64,000 bases of DNA from an uncultured Succinivibrionaceae bacterium (GTDB lineage: Bacteria > Pseudomonadota > Gammaproteobacteria > Enterobacterales > Succinivibrionaceae). Location of the stretch: the NCBI GenBank assembly GCA_944390105.1, contig CALXOV010000026.1:24200-88199 (forward strand), given 5' to 3'. This document shows positions 1-8,697 of this stretch, piece by piece. Both the position numbers and the translations under genes were made by a program. The notes under the pieces are model-generated. The model saw nothing but the letters and a program-made list of their open reading frames with translations, was not told where the DNA came from and did no database searches. The number at the start of each line of letters is the position of its first letter. Position 1 is the stretch's first letter.

Positions 1-130
1 ACATCACCAGACAATAATATTTTTCCTTAGATTTATCTTCTTCGGCATGAAAGGTCTGGTGCTCCTCCCAATACTGCTGAATTTCCGGCTCAATCTCCTG
101 CGGATTATAGGCAGTGTCATTGGTTGCCAT
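1..130 (-). CDS. leuS: Leucyl-tRNA synthetase, N-terminal part (runs off the window)
   Basis: The reverse strand from the ATG at 130 encodes 43 residues opening [20 protein letters not shown] and ending near KEKYYCLVM, the usual start of bacterial LeuRS just before the HIGH-type signature. LeuRS charges tRNA-Leu in the cytoplasm. A GGAG about 11 bases upstream (near 143) supports the start. The rest lies to the left of the window. leuS lies near the lnt-corC-ybeY-phoH-miaB block in enterobacteria as well. The frame is short but the match to the family N-terminus is specific. Confidence 0.85.
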   Translation of the reverse strand, partial: MATNDTAYNPQEIEPEIQQYWEEHQTFHAEEDKSKEKYYCLVM

Positions 131-490
131 AGTAGTTATAGCTCCGTTAAAAATTCGCTGTGCCGCTACGCGCTCTCGCGCCGGCAGTTAATACTCAATG
201 GGAAATGTCGTCCCCTCCATGCAGCGGGACGATATGCAAATAACTCCTTATTGTGCCATGAAATGCAGGCATCTGCCGCAAAAATGCGCGTTGGCGCACA
301 AAAAATTCCGCTCATTTGCGCTTTTTTTGTGCATGTTCCGGCAACTGGGCTGACTCGAGTGGCAAGGCAAGTGGCGTTTACCCGCGGTTATCTTTGGCAA
401 AGCCGGCGTAAAGGCATAAAATAACGCTGATTTTAAATTTAATCACTTAGTGACGGCAGTCGCCGGCCGTCGGCGGATTTGAGGTTCAAT
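131..490. other. Intergenic region between divergent leuS and the L,D-transpeptidase gene
   Basis: This 360-bp stretch must carry the divergent promoters of leuS (leftward) and the transpeptidase gene (rightward). I see no convincing -35/-10 pair, RNA gene or repeat. An open frame at 47-424 overlaps leuS on the other strand, is rich in Arg, Cys and His, has no ribosome-binding site and resembles no family I know. Confidence 0.4.
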
Positions 491-1450
491 ATGCGCAAGC
501 TTTCGGCTCTTCTGACACTGGCCATGTGCAGCTGCATTAGTGCTGCTGTAGCGTTTGAGGATACTACTCGCAATAATGTGCCAGACAGTGTGATTTTTCA
601 CAGCTATCCTGTAACGGAGAGCACGCAGATTGTCGGCCGCGATGAAACATATTTAATCGATCCTGAAGGGGTGACGACGCTTGAGTACGTGGCGGCACAT
701 TACAAGCTTGGCCTGTCCAACATGATTGAGGCCAATCCGTTGGTCGATCCAATTGTGCCGCTTAAAGGCAGCAATTTGATTGTGCCGCTGCAGTTAATTC
801 TGCCGGAGGCTAAGCGTGACGGAATTGTGATTAATTCCCCGGAAATGCGTTTGTACTACTACCACGACAATGTGGTGGATGTGTTTCCTATCGGTATCGG
901 CGAGGTTGGTAAAGGTACGCCGCTTAATTGGGTCACCAAGGTGGAGCGTAAGCGGGCTAATCCGACTTGGACACCGACAGCGCAGATGCGCCGAGAAGCC
1001 GCTGCTGCCGGTGAGCCGCTACCTGCCGTATGGCCTGCCGGCCCCGATAATCCGATGGGTTTATTTGCCCTCTACGTGGGGCGCTTGTTTGCAATTCACG
1101 GCACTAATGCGGATTTCGGCATCGGCCTGCGCGTTAGCCACGGCTGTGTGCGCCTGCGCCATGATGATATTGAATATTTGTTCAATAATGTACCGGTTGG
1201 TACCCGCGTGGCCTTCATTAATCAGCCGATTAAGTACGTTAAGACCCCGGACGGCGCTTTGTATATTGAAGTACATCAGCCCTTGTCGCGCACTGCCGCT
1301 GAATTTGAAGAAATGTCCAATCAGCCGTTTGAGTTTACCAAGGAGGATTTGGACTTCTTTGCCGACCCGGCTATTGATCAGGAGATTTTACAGCGTGCCC
1401 TTACGGAACGCTCTGGGCGCGTAATTTTATTAAATCCAGCACAATTTTGA
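491..1450 (+). CDS. Exported L,D-transpeptidase (YkuD family, YbiS/ErfK-like)
   Basis: Periplasmic enzyme that forms 3-3 peptidoglycan crosslinks or links lipoproteins to diaminopimelate. The protein starts with a signal peptide ([15 protein letters not shown]..., likely cut after AVA). A LysM-like segment at about residues 45-100 is followed by the YkuD catalytic domain with the IHGT histidine and the [11 protein letters not shown] motif containing the nucleophilic cysteine (about residue 219). At 319 residues it has the length of the enterobacterial ErfK/YbiS/YcfS/YnhG group. I chose the ATG at 491 because GAGG sits 6 bases upstream; an in-frame TTG at 479 is the alternative. Which of the paralogues it matches (crosslinking or Braun lipoprotein attachment) cannot be told from sequence alone. 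Confidence 0.88.
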   Translation: MRKLSALLTLAMCSCISAAVAFEDTTRNNVPDSVIFHSYPVTESTQIVGRDETYLIDPEGVTTLEYVAAHYKLGLSNMIEANPLVDPIVPLKGSNLIVPLQLILPEAKRDGIVINSPEMRLYYYHDNVVDVFPIGIGEVGKGTPLNWVTKVERKRANPTWTPTAQMRREAAAAGEPLPAVWPAGPDNPMGLFALYVGRLFAIHGTNADFGIGLRVSHGCVRLRHDDIEYLFNNVPVGTRVAFINQPIKYVKTPDGALYIEVHQPLSRTAAEFEEMSNQPFEFTKEDLDFFADPAIDQEILQRALTERSGRVILLNPAQF

Positions 1451-1539
1451 TTAAAGCTGGCTGCTTTTAAGGCAGGTTTTGCGTTATGCTGAATTCCGCT
1501 ACGAAGTTCAGATGACATCATAATAAGAAGAAATAAGGA

Positions 1540-4176
1540 ATGTCTTACTCCTCGGTGCAGCCGCTGGCCTTAATTTTAGCTGCAGCCTTGTATACGCTGA
1601 CAGCCGACTTTTCCTGCGCCCAGGAAAAGTCTGCAGATGCGAATTTTTCTTCATCCGTAGCTGCCCCACAGTCGACTGCCTTCGTTAATCCGCCAGCTGC
1701 GGCGCAGGCTAAGGACGCCGTTGCGTTCAGCACGACACATCCTAAATTTGCGGTAAGCTTAAATACCGGCCTGGCAATAGAGCAGATGGCTAAGTACGAT
1801 TTATCTGGCGTTATCGTGCCGCGTGATGTGCTTCTGCCGGAGAATGCGCCGCCGTTAGTGACGCTGCCGTATGTTGACAGCCTTTTTGCGGATGACAAAA
1901 ATCATCAGGCCGGACTGATCCTGCCTTTTTTGTGTCTGCAAAGCAAAGCTTTGGCCCATTTGGAGGCTGAAAGCTCGCTGGGGAATAACGGCAAAAGCGC
2001 TGCGCAGACTTTTTTAGAGCAGCGCAGTCATGCTGCATCCGCGGCGGCGCTGGCCGATATCCCGCAGGCGGATGTTCCAGGATACGATCCGCAAGCGGGG
2101 GCGGCATGGCTAGAGCTGCCTGAGGTTTATTTGCGCCATGGTTTTGTCAATGAGCTCTCTGCACTACCGCGCAATGGCTATAAAATCAATTTACAGGCGA
2201 CGGCGCTGCGCACTTTACTGCAGAATTTAGCACTGTACTCTAATACCGATGCGCGCGGTTTTAAGCTGCCGGCTACCCCGTTTGATCAGCATATTTATGC
2301 ACGCTTTGCCAAGCGCATGGTCAAGGGTGATGCTTTTGCGGCACTAGGACAAGGGTGCAGTCTAACGCAGGAAGATAACTGTGGTTTGTATTTTGTCGGC
2401 GACGCGGTTTCAGCGCTGCTGCAGGATGCCGGTAAGGATTCCCCTTTCTACATTGCTGACGGCATGTACGGTATTCCGTTGCGCTTTGATGAAAATGCTC
2501 AGCCGCAGCTGGTGCTGCGCTCTGCTTTAAGCTCGGACAGCAATTTCGTTAATTACGGCAATCTACTGGAACTTGAGCTGGCTGTCCTGCAAGATTTAGG
2601 CTACGTGATTAACCCGCGCACGCATTACGGACAGTCCATTTACAGCTTCGGCACGGTCAGTGAGCCGCGGAAGCGGCAGCTTAATATGCGCTATGCTGCA
2701 CTTGACCGCCAGGGACGATACAGCAGAGCTCCGGCCAGTGCTCCTATGGGGGTAGGGTTGCATGTATATGGCTCGTATAACGATCTGTATGCCTCTGGGT
2801 CCATTATAACCGCCGGACGCGGCTCAATTGGCGTACGCCTTGACGGCAGCGGTAATCGCTTGATCCTGCCGTATTTAACTCTCATCATGGCTGATGATGC
2901 TCAGGGCACTGCGCTGGCTGTCAGCGGAGGGCGCGATAATGTATTAAGCCTTGAGGGACGCCTCCATGCCCCCGGCAAGGAAGGCGTGGCGCTATTGGCG
3001 TCGTTTGGCTCTGACATTTATTCCACCTTAACCGAAAAGCAGGGCTCGTGGCAGCGAGTGCGCTCAGTACGTTCAGAGGATGGCCCGCGTTCAACCCATC
3101 TGCCGATGCCTGGGGCATTACAGGGACCGTTGTGCCGTAAGGTTAATATCAGCGGTATGTTGGAGGGAGGCAAAGCGGCGATTTGGGCCGATGAAACAGC
3201 TTTTATCCGTGAGCTCAACCTCAATGGTCAGGCGCTAATTCGCGGCGATATTAGGATTGATTGGCATCCGCAGCGCATTGAGCCTAAAAATGGTCTTGCC
3301 TATTGGCAGGCACTGCCAAGCGACGAGGCTACAGGCTTTGCCGGTGCCCGCTTGGAGGTGCCGGAGGATACCCCTCAGGAAAGATTGCAGCCGCATCTGC
3401 AGCTGGGCCTTGATAAAGCAGCTGCGGCAGCGGGAGGGACGAGTGAGCGCATCGGCGATCCTAATGCGCAGGTGCGCATCAGCGGCTCAGTGCTGGCGCC
3501 CTTTGCTCGCCTAGAACAGGTGGGAGGGCGTGCAGAAATTAACGGTGCACTTAAAGTGTATGCTTTGCTGCAGGAGCAAGGGCTGCTCCGTCTGAATTTG
3601 CCGCAGGATACACCGGCTGAAGTCAACGAGTTGCAGTTGGGGGCCCGGGCTGTGCTCGATCTCGTTAATGGACGTGCGGATACGCTACAGGTTGGCAGCG
3701 GCTACTTTAAACGCAGTGCCAGTGTACGCGTGGATGCAGCGCCGAATGGAACCATTTTAGATACGCTCTCTTTTGCCCATGGTACGCAGTCAAGCTCGGG
3801 TTATTTAGTTCTAGAGCCGGCAGTAAGCTACGAAGTGCTCAAGAGCCTCGCGGCCGACCCAAAGCGCTTTTTAGACTTTATGTCTAATTTCACTTCAAGT
3901 GCTAATGTGCTGTTCAGTCGAGAAGATCTGTATATTGCGTTTCCTGAGCGCATTTGGGATAACGGCGGGACCTATGGTCGCGAGGTTACATGCTCGGCAC
4001 GCGGCTGCCGCATCGGTGATTTTGTGCGCTCTTATGAGCAGCATCAGCAGGAAATTGCGCCGTGGCGCTATATGTTAAGTGCAGGTGGCTTAGCGGCATT
4101 GCTGGCACTTACCTATCTGTACTTCAGCTTGCCGTGGTTGAAGCTTAAGTTGCGCAAGCTGCTGCGCCGGATATAG
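1540..4176 (+). CDS. Autotransporter-passenger-like exported protein with C-terminal membrane anchor
   Basis: 878-residue protein of unknown function. It has an N-terminal signal peptide (cleavage likely near SCAQ). Residues about 70-360 resemble the conserved N-terminal domain found in some large autotransporters: FVNYGNLLELELAVLQDLGY followed by HYGQSIYSFG. Residues about 395-500 contain short beta-type repeats (GVGLHVYGSYNDL, GSIGVRLDGSGNRL) typical of passenger stalks. An autotransporter beta-barrel is missing; instead the chain ends in one hydrophobic helix (about residues 845-867) and a Lys/Arg-rich tail (KLKLRKLLRRI), so it should be a type I inner-membrane protein with a periplasmic ectodomain. 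Four cysteines in the C-terminal third (CSARGCR) may form disulfides. It lies 89 bp after the transpeptidase gene and may be co-transcribed. Family recognition is from memory of motif style, not from a search. Confidence 0.6.
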   Translation: MSYSSVQPLALILAAALYTLTADFSCAQEKSADANFSSSVAAPQSTAFVNPPAAAQAKDAVAFSTTHPKFAVSLNTGLAIEQMAKYDLSGVIVPRDVLLPENAPPLVTLPYVDSLFADDKNHQAGLILPFLCLQSKALAHLEAESSLGNNGKSAAQTFLEQRSHAASAAALADIPQADVPGYDPQAGAAWLELPEVYLRHGFVNELSALPRNGYKINLQATALRTLLQNLALYSNTDARGFKLPATPFDQHIYARFAKRMVKGDAFAALGQGCSLTQEDNCGLYFVGDAVSALLQDAGKDSPFYIADGMYGIPLRFDENAQPQLVLRSALSSDSNFVNYGNLLELELAVLQDLGYVINPRTHYGQSIYSFGTVSEPRKRQLNMRYAALDRQGRYSRAPASAPMGVGLHVYGSYNDLYASGSIITAGRGSIGVRLDGSGNRLILPYLTLIMADDAQGTALAVSGGRDNVLSLEGRLHAPGKEGVALLASFGSDIYSTLTEKQGSWQRVRSVRSEDGPRSTHLPMPGALQGPLCRKVNISGMLEGGKAAIWADETAFIRELNLNGQALIRGDIRIDWHPQRIEPKNGLAYWQALPSDEATGFAGARLEVPEDTPQERLQPHLQLGLDKAAAAAGGTSERIGDPNAQVRISGSVLAPFARLEQVGGRAEINGALKVYALLQEQGLLRLNLPQDTPAEVNELQLGARAVLDLVNGRADTLQVGSGYFKRSASVRVDAAPNGTILDTLSFAHGTQSSSGYLVLEPAVSYEVLKSLAADPKRFLDFMSNFTSSANVLFSREDLYIAFPERIWDNGGTYGREVTCSARGCRIGDFVRSYEQHQQEIAPWRYMLSAGGLAALLALTYLYFSLPWLKLKLRKLLRRI

Positions 4177-4291
4177 AACAATATGAAATCTGCAGCTGTC
4201 CTGTAGCTAAATATTTTCTGTCCCTTTGCCCTTTGCCTCAAGTCCCGTCAGCATGCAGTATCTGTTTGGCGCAGCATATTTTATGAATAAA

Positions 4292-5887
4292 TTACGGGCG
4301 TACTAGCTGCTCTAAGGCCTCGCGCTGACGATTGCGCGGGCGGCGTACTTGCCACAATCCTGCCGCAAAAATCAGCAGAGTCAGCACTACGGTCGGAATT
4401 TCTCCTGCGATTGCGTAGGGAGTAAGCCCCGTGCGGGTCTGTACGGTAACGCGCAATACGCCGGGTTGATGCTGCGGTAGACGATCGATTACAGAGCCGT
4501 TGGCGTCAATTAATGCGGTAATCCCTGAATTAGTTGCGCGCAGCATCGGTTTTTGCAGTTCTAAACAGCGCATACGTGCGATATTTAAGTGTTGTATCGG
4601 GCCTGCGGTGGTACCAAACCACGAATCATTGCTCAGCATTAGGATAAAGCTACTGTCGCGCAGATTGAGTGCATTAATCGTCTGCGGGAAAATTGATTCA
4701 TAGCAGATAGCCGGAATAAAGGGATGGCTAAAAGCAGCAAGCGGCGCTTGATCATCTTCCCCGGCACTGAAGGATGACATCGGGAACGTGAAAATTGAGC
4801 CAAGGGGGCGCAGCAGGTCTGCAAAGGGCACCACTTCGCCAAACGGCACTAAACGGCGCTTATCATAGCGAGCAATGTCGGCCAAAGACTGTAGCTGTGC
4901 GTTATCACCTAAGACAATCAGCGAATTGTAGCTGCTGTCTGCTGTACGATGCTGAATGCCGGTGATAAGTCGCGCACCGTGCTGATGTGCCATACTGTTT
5001 AAATCGGCAAGTAGGCTGGGGGCATTTTCCAGATACAGCGGAATGGCGGACTCCGGCCATACTATTAAGCGCCCAGGGCTAAACTCATCTCGGCTTAGCT
5101 GCCAATACGTTGCCAAAGTGGGGCCAACCATGTCAGGGTTCCACTTAACGCTTTGCGCGATGTTGCCTTGTACTAAGGATGCCTCAAGACTCTCACCTTT
5201 ATCGGTAAAGCTTAATGAGGAGCAGAATACTCCCAGTATAAAGATGATGCCGGCAAGCGGCAGAAAGACAAATTTACGATAAAGTGCCAGTGCAATAGCC
5301 GCCGCGCATAGATAAAAAGCCAGATTGATGCCGTGTACGCCCAGTAGCGGTGCAAAGGCTGACAGCGGCCCCTGCAGGGCGCTGTAGCCGACATATACCC
5401 AAGGAAAGCCGGTAAAGAGCCAGCCTACCAAATAGTCAGCTCCCACCCAGGCCGGCGGCAGCAGACAGCATAAAAATTCATGGCGCCGTTCTTTAGTTAA
5501 GTGCCGCGCCAGCGCGGCAAGCAGCGCATAGGGCAGACTTAAATAGAGAGCAAAAAGTACGACTACGAGCCAGGATATGGGCACCGGCAGTTGGCCGAAG
5601 TCTTCGAGCACAAAGTTCAGCCACCATAAAGCGGCAGTGCACAGTGCAGTAAAATAAATCAGTACCCCCAGTAGCACTTGCCGTGCACGCGGATAAAATC
5701 CGCACAGCGCCAGCATCAGACTGAGGCCAGCTAAGGTCAGCGGCCATTTTTCCAGCGGGGCAAAGCCGCCTGAGGTTAAAAGCCCAAGCAGAGCAGGAAA
5801 TAACATCAAGCCCCATTTGGCAGTAAAGTAGCGCTGCCACAGTGCTAAATTGCCAAATTTTTCAAGATATATACGCAACTGATTCAT
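4292..5887 (-). CDS. lnt: Apolipoprotein N-acyltransferase
   Basis: Inner-membrane enzyme that transfers a third acyl chain from phospholipid to the N-terminal cysteine of lipoproteins, needed for Lol export. The first ~225 residues carry six to seven hydrophobic helices, then a nitrilase-fold periplasmic domain follows. The catalytic triad is visible: Glu in IVWPESAIPLY (about 279), Lys in YDKRRLVPFGE (about 343) and Cys in ICYESIF (about 395). A final hydrophobic helix near residue 500 completes the topology. 531 residues is a normal length. It is the last gene of the miaB-phoH-ybeY-corC-lnt block, 138 bp after corC. The window encodes at least two lipoproteins that would be its substrates. 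Confidence 0.96.
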   Translation of the reverse strand: MNQLRIYLEKFGNLALWQRYFTAKWGLMLFPALLGLLTSGGFAPLEKWPLTLAGLSLMLALCGFYPRARQVLLGVLIYFTALCTAALWWLNFVLEDFGQLPVPISWLVVVLFALYLSLPYALLAALARHLTKERRHEFLCCLLPPAWVGADYLVGWLFTGFPWVYVGYSALQGPLSAFAPLLGVHGINLAFYLCAAAIALALYRKFVFLPLAGIIFILGVFCSSLSFTDKGESLEASLVQGNIAQSVKWNPDMVGPTLATYWQLSRDEFSPGRLIVWPESAIPLYLENAPSLLADLNSMAHQHGARLITGIQHRTADSSYNSLIVLGDNAQLQSLADIARYDKRRLVPFGEVVPFADLLRPLGSIFTFPMSSFSAGEDDQAPLAAFSHPFIPAICYESIFPQTINALNLRDSSFILMLSNDSWFGTTAGPIQHLNIARMRCLELQKPMLRATNSGITALIDANGSVIDRLPQHQPGVLRVTVQTRTGLTPYAIAGEIPTVVLTLLIFAAGLWQVRRPRNRQREALEQLVRP

Positions 5888-6025
5888 TTAATGTAATCAT
5901 GATAATGAGCGTTGGCAGCTGCTGATGGCGCCGACAAAGCGCTATCTGCATGGCGCTGCCATCATTGTCAGATGCTTTGATAGCCATCTTCCGGTTAAAA
6001 AGCCTCAGTTTCAGCTTGCCGTAGG

Positions 6026-6883
6026 CTACTCTTCATCTGTATCTTCAGGGGCCCCGACATAAACTTGTAGCAGCTGAACCTGTCTGCGGGTAGCGGTTAC
6101 TACTTTAAAGGTAAAACGTCCTATTTTAATGCTTTCATCTTTTGCCGGCAGATGACCGAACACATGGATGACTAAGCCTGCAATCGTATCGACATCTACT
6201 TTAGGCAACGTAGTTTGAAAGTAGGCATTAAAGTCTTCAATCTTGGTCAAGCCTTTGACTAGGTAGCAGTCTTTGTCAGTGCCTTTGACAATATTGGGAG
6301 CAGGCACCTCATCTTCATCGTATTCATCGCTGATGTCGCCGACAATGAGCTCTAAGATATCCTCAATGGTTACCAAACCGCAGACGCCGCCAAATTCATC
6401 TACTGCTACTGCAATGTGCAGATGGTTTTCCTGAAACTGCTTTAGCATTGAGTCTACGCGCTTGGTTTCCGGTACGAAAACGCACGGACGCAGGATCTGC
6501 TCTAAGTCCTCCGGCATCGGCTGCAGTCCGGCGGCATATGGCAACAAATCTTTAGCGTTTAAGATGCCGATGATGTGATCTTTATCCTCAAGACTCACCG
6601 GATAGCGCGAATGGCCGTGTTCTGCAATGATGCGGATAGCATCTAAGATGGAGCTGCGGCTGTCAATGGTGATCATCTGTGAGCGCGGAATCATGATATC
6701 TCCGATGCGTTGGGTGGAAATATCAAATACGCCGCGAATCATTTCTTCGGTATCTTCGTCAATAATGTCGCGTTCGCCTGCCTCTTTAATAACTTCAGCA
6801 AGTTCGCTGCGATTGTTCGGACGCATGCCGTGCCAAATTTTTTTAATTAAACTGTCTTTATCTTTTGCTTTGCGATCCCACAT
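6026..6883 (-). CDS. corC: CorC/YbeX CBS-domain protein (magnesium/cobalt homeostasis)
   Basis: Cytosolic protein with an N-terminal segment, a pair of CBS domains (about 65-190; motif DIMIPRSQM and VDEFGGVCGLVTIEDILE) and a C-terminal CorC/HlyC transporter-associated domain (about 205-280). YbeX has been linked to Mg2+/Co2+ handling and, with its neighbours YbeY and PhoH, to ribosome metabolism. The acidic stretch DISDEYDEDE lies between the CBS and C-terminal domains, as in E. coli YbeX. 285 residues matches the family. The ATG is preceded by AGGA about 10 bases upstream. Confidence 0.93.
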   Translation of the reverse strand: MWDRKAKDKDSLIKKIWHGMRPNNRSELAEVIKEAGERDIIDEDTEEMIRGVFDISTQRIGDIMIPRSQMITIDSRSSILDAIRIIAEHGHSRYPVSLEDKDHIIGILNAKDLLPYAAGLQPMPEDLEQILRPCVFVPETKRVDSMLKQFQENHLHIAVAVDEFGGVCGLVTIEDILELIVGDISDEYDEDEVPAPNIVKGTDKDCYLVKGLTKIEDFNAYFQTTLPKVDVDTIAGLVIHVFGHLPAKDESIKIGRFTFKVVTATRRQVQLLQVYVGAPEDTDEE

Positions 6884-6918
6884 TTAAGGACGAGTCCTCG
6901 GCTCGTTGCATGTTTAAG

Positions 6919-6952
6919 CTGCAGGCACGGGCGCATATGCGGCATCCTGCAG
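6919..6952. other. Palindrome between corC and ybeY
   Basis: CTGCAGG (6919-6925) and CCTGCAG (6946-6952) flank the perfect palindrome CGCATATGCG (6932-6941), so either strand can fold into a nested hairpin. On the plus strand it is followed by a T-rich stretch (ACTTTTT), which looks like a terminator, but no plus-strand gene reads into it. On the minus strand it lies in the 126-bp ybeY-corC gap and could be an mRNA-processing or stability hairpin. Confidence 0.4.
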
Positions 6953-7009
6953 ACTTTTTAATATTTTTAGCTTATGGTTAACTGATTATAGCAAGGTGCA
7001 ACCTACTTT

Positions 7010-7483
7010 TTAGTCCTTTTCGCTAAGATAGGGATCAGCAAAACCTAAAGTCATCACTATCTGCGTCTCTAAAGCTTCCATTACGGCAGCTTCATCATCT
7101 GTAATGTGGTCGTAGCCTAAAAGATGCAGACAACCGTGCACAATAAGATGCGCACAATGTTCAGTTACGCTCTTGCCCTGTTCAGCCGCTTCGCGATGCA
7201 GTACCTCAGGGCAGATAATCAGATCGCCAAGCAGCGGCAGTTGAACCTCAGGGGGGCATTCAAAGGGAAATGAGAGAATATTGGTCGGTTTGTCTATATG
7301 CCTATATTCACGATTTAAGGTTTGAATTTCAGCACTTTCCACAAAGCGAACTGTAATTTCGCTATCTATCTCATGCCGGGCAGCGCTTAAGGCCGCATGG
7401 GCCCAAGTGGTTATAGTTGCTTCATCAGGAAGCGCAGGATCGGGATTATCTAGTGCAAACTGCAGATCAATCGCTACTTGCAT
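7010..7483 (-). CDS. ybeY: Endoribonuclease YbeY (16S rRNA maturation)
   Basis: Zinc-dependent single-strand endoribonuclease acting in 16S rRNA 3'-end processing and 70S quality control. The metal-binding signature HGCLHLLGYDH (HGxLHLxGYDH) is complete near residue 120, and PTNILSFPFE is the conserved mid-protein motif. I placed the start at the ATG at 7483, giving MQVAIDLQ, which aligns with the E. coli start; AGGTG lies just upstream. The frame can also begin at a GTG at 7495 that overlaps the phoH stop. About 157 residues, typical length. Confidence 0.94.
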   Translation of the reverse strand: MQVAIDLQFALDNPDPALPDEATITTWAHAALSAARHEIDSEITVRFVESAEIQTLNREYRHIDKPTNILSFPFECPPEVQLPLLGDLIICPEVLHREAAEQGKSVTEHCAHLIVHGCLHLLGYDHITDDEAAVMEALETQIVMTLGFADPYLSEKD

Positions 7484-7491
7484 GGTGCACC

Positions 7492-8697
7492 TCACTTTTG
7501 TTCAGTAAGTGGCGCGGGGGCGGTAGAGAGCAATGGCTCAGCGGCTGGGGCAGCAGTCAGAGCAGAAGTTAGGCTGTCGAGCTTTTGGCGACGCTGCTGC
7601 GCTTCACGGCGCTTTAACTCTTTTTCAGCCTCTTCTTTTTTCTCAAAGGCAGCATAGGCATTGACGATGGCGGCTACCACCGGATGGCGCACTACGTCTT
7701 CGGCAGCAAAATAAGTAAATGAAATGCTATCAATGCCGATTAATACGTCAAGTGCCTGTTTGAGCCCTGAGCGTACTGCGCGCGGTAAGTCAATCTGCGA
7801 GGGGTCACCGGTAATGACGGCTTTGGAATTAAAACCGATGCGGGTGAGGAACATCTTCATTTGCTCGGTGGTAGTGTTTTGTGCTTCATCTAAGATAATG
7901 AAGGAATCATTGAGTGTACGTCCGCGCATGTAGGCCAGTGGGGCGATTTCAATGATCTGACGCTCAATCAGTTTTTCTACCTTTTCAAAGCCTAGCATTT
8001 CAAACAAGGCATCGTAAAGCGGTCTTAAATAGGGATCGACCTTCTGCGATAGATCGCCTGGCAGAAAGCCAAGCTTCTCACCAGCTTCCACCGCTGGGCG
8101 GGTTAAGATGATGCGGCGTACTTCATTACGTTCAAGGGCATCCACTGCGGCAGCGACCGCCAGATAGGTTTTACCGGTACCGGCCGGTCCTACTCCAAAG
8201 TTGACATCATGGGTAGCAATTGCTGTTACGTACTGCGCTTGTGTCGGGGTGCGCGGCTTAATCACACCGCGCTTTAATTTTAAGGTTGCGGCCTTGCCGT
8301 AAAGTGCAGCAATCTCCCCGCGGGTGTCATGATCTGGGCCATCTTCTGGGGTGCCGGACATTGTAGCTTGGGATGCAACTGCTGCATCATCATCGTTCTG
8401 CTGTAGCACGCGGCTTTCAAGCAGCGCCAAATGGACTTTATCCGGGGTGATGAACTGCGCTTTGCTGTGGCGTCCTAAGGGGGCAGTCTCGACGTACAGA
8501 TCTTTAATAATGTGGCAGGCGGCTTTAACCTGACGTTCTCCGCCGGTGACCTGAAAATGCTGTCCGGAATAAGCAATAGTGACATTTAGTCTTTTTTCAA
8601 TTAAGCGCAGATTTTCATCCTCTGGGCCGATTAATCCTGCCAGGCGGCTGCGTTCAGCCGGCTCTAAGGTAAAGTCAGCAGCAAAAGGTTTAGACAT
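7492..8697 (-). CDS. ybeZ: PhoH-like ATPase (YbeZ)
   Basis: Cytosolic P-loop ATPase/putative RNA helicase partner of YbeY. A KH-like N-terminal region (about 25-70) is followed by the PhoH ATPase core with Walker A GPAGTGKTYLAV (about 175) and Walker B FIILDEAQN. After the core comes a highly charged helix (KKEEAEKELKRREAQQRRQK) and a Pro/Ala tail, so at 401 residues it is slightly longer than E. coli YbeZ. The stop overlaps the upstream edge of ybeY and the start overlaps the miaB stop by 8 bp, indicating translational coupling. AAGGAG lies 10 bases before the ATG. Confidence 0.94.
   Translation of the reverse strand: MSKPFAADFTLEPAERSRLAGLIGPEDENLRLIEKRLNVTIAYSGQHFQVTGGERQVKAACHIIKDLYVETAPLGRHSKAQFITPDKVHLALLESRVLQQNDDDAAVASQATMSGTPEDGPDHDTRGEIAALYGKAATLKLKRGVIKPRTPTQAQYVTAIATHDVNFGVGPAGTGKTYLAVAAAVDALERNEVRRIILTRPAVEAGEKLGFLPGDLSQKVDPYLRPLYDALFEMLGFEKVEKLIERQIIEIAPLAYMRGRTLNDSFIILDEAQNTTTEQMKMFLTRIGFNSKAVITGDPSQIDLPRAVRSGLKQALDVLIGIDSISFTYFAAEDVVRHPVVAAIVNAYAAFEKKEEAEKELKRREAQQRRQKLDSLTSALTAAPAAEPLLSTAPAPLTEQK

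Noticed and set aside
47..424. 125-codon open frame on the plus strand
   Set aside because: It is antisense to the leuS start, has no ribosome site and an unusual Arg/Cys/His composition.
870..1424. 184-codon frame inside the transpeptidase gene
   Set aside because: Shifted-frame shadow of the conserved YkuD domain; Arg/Ala/Cys-rich composition.
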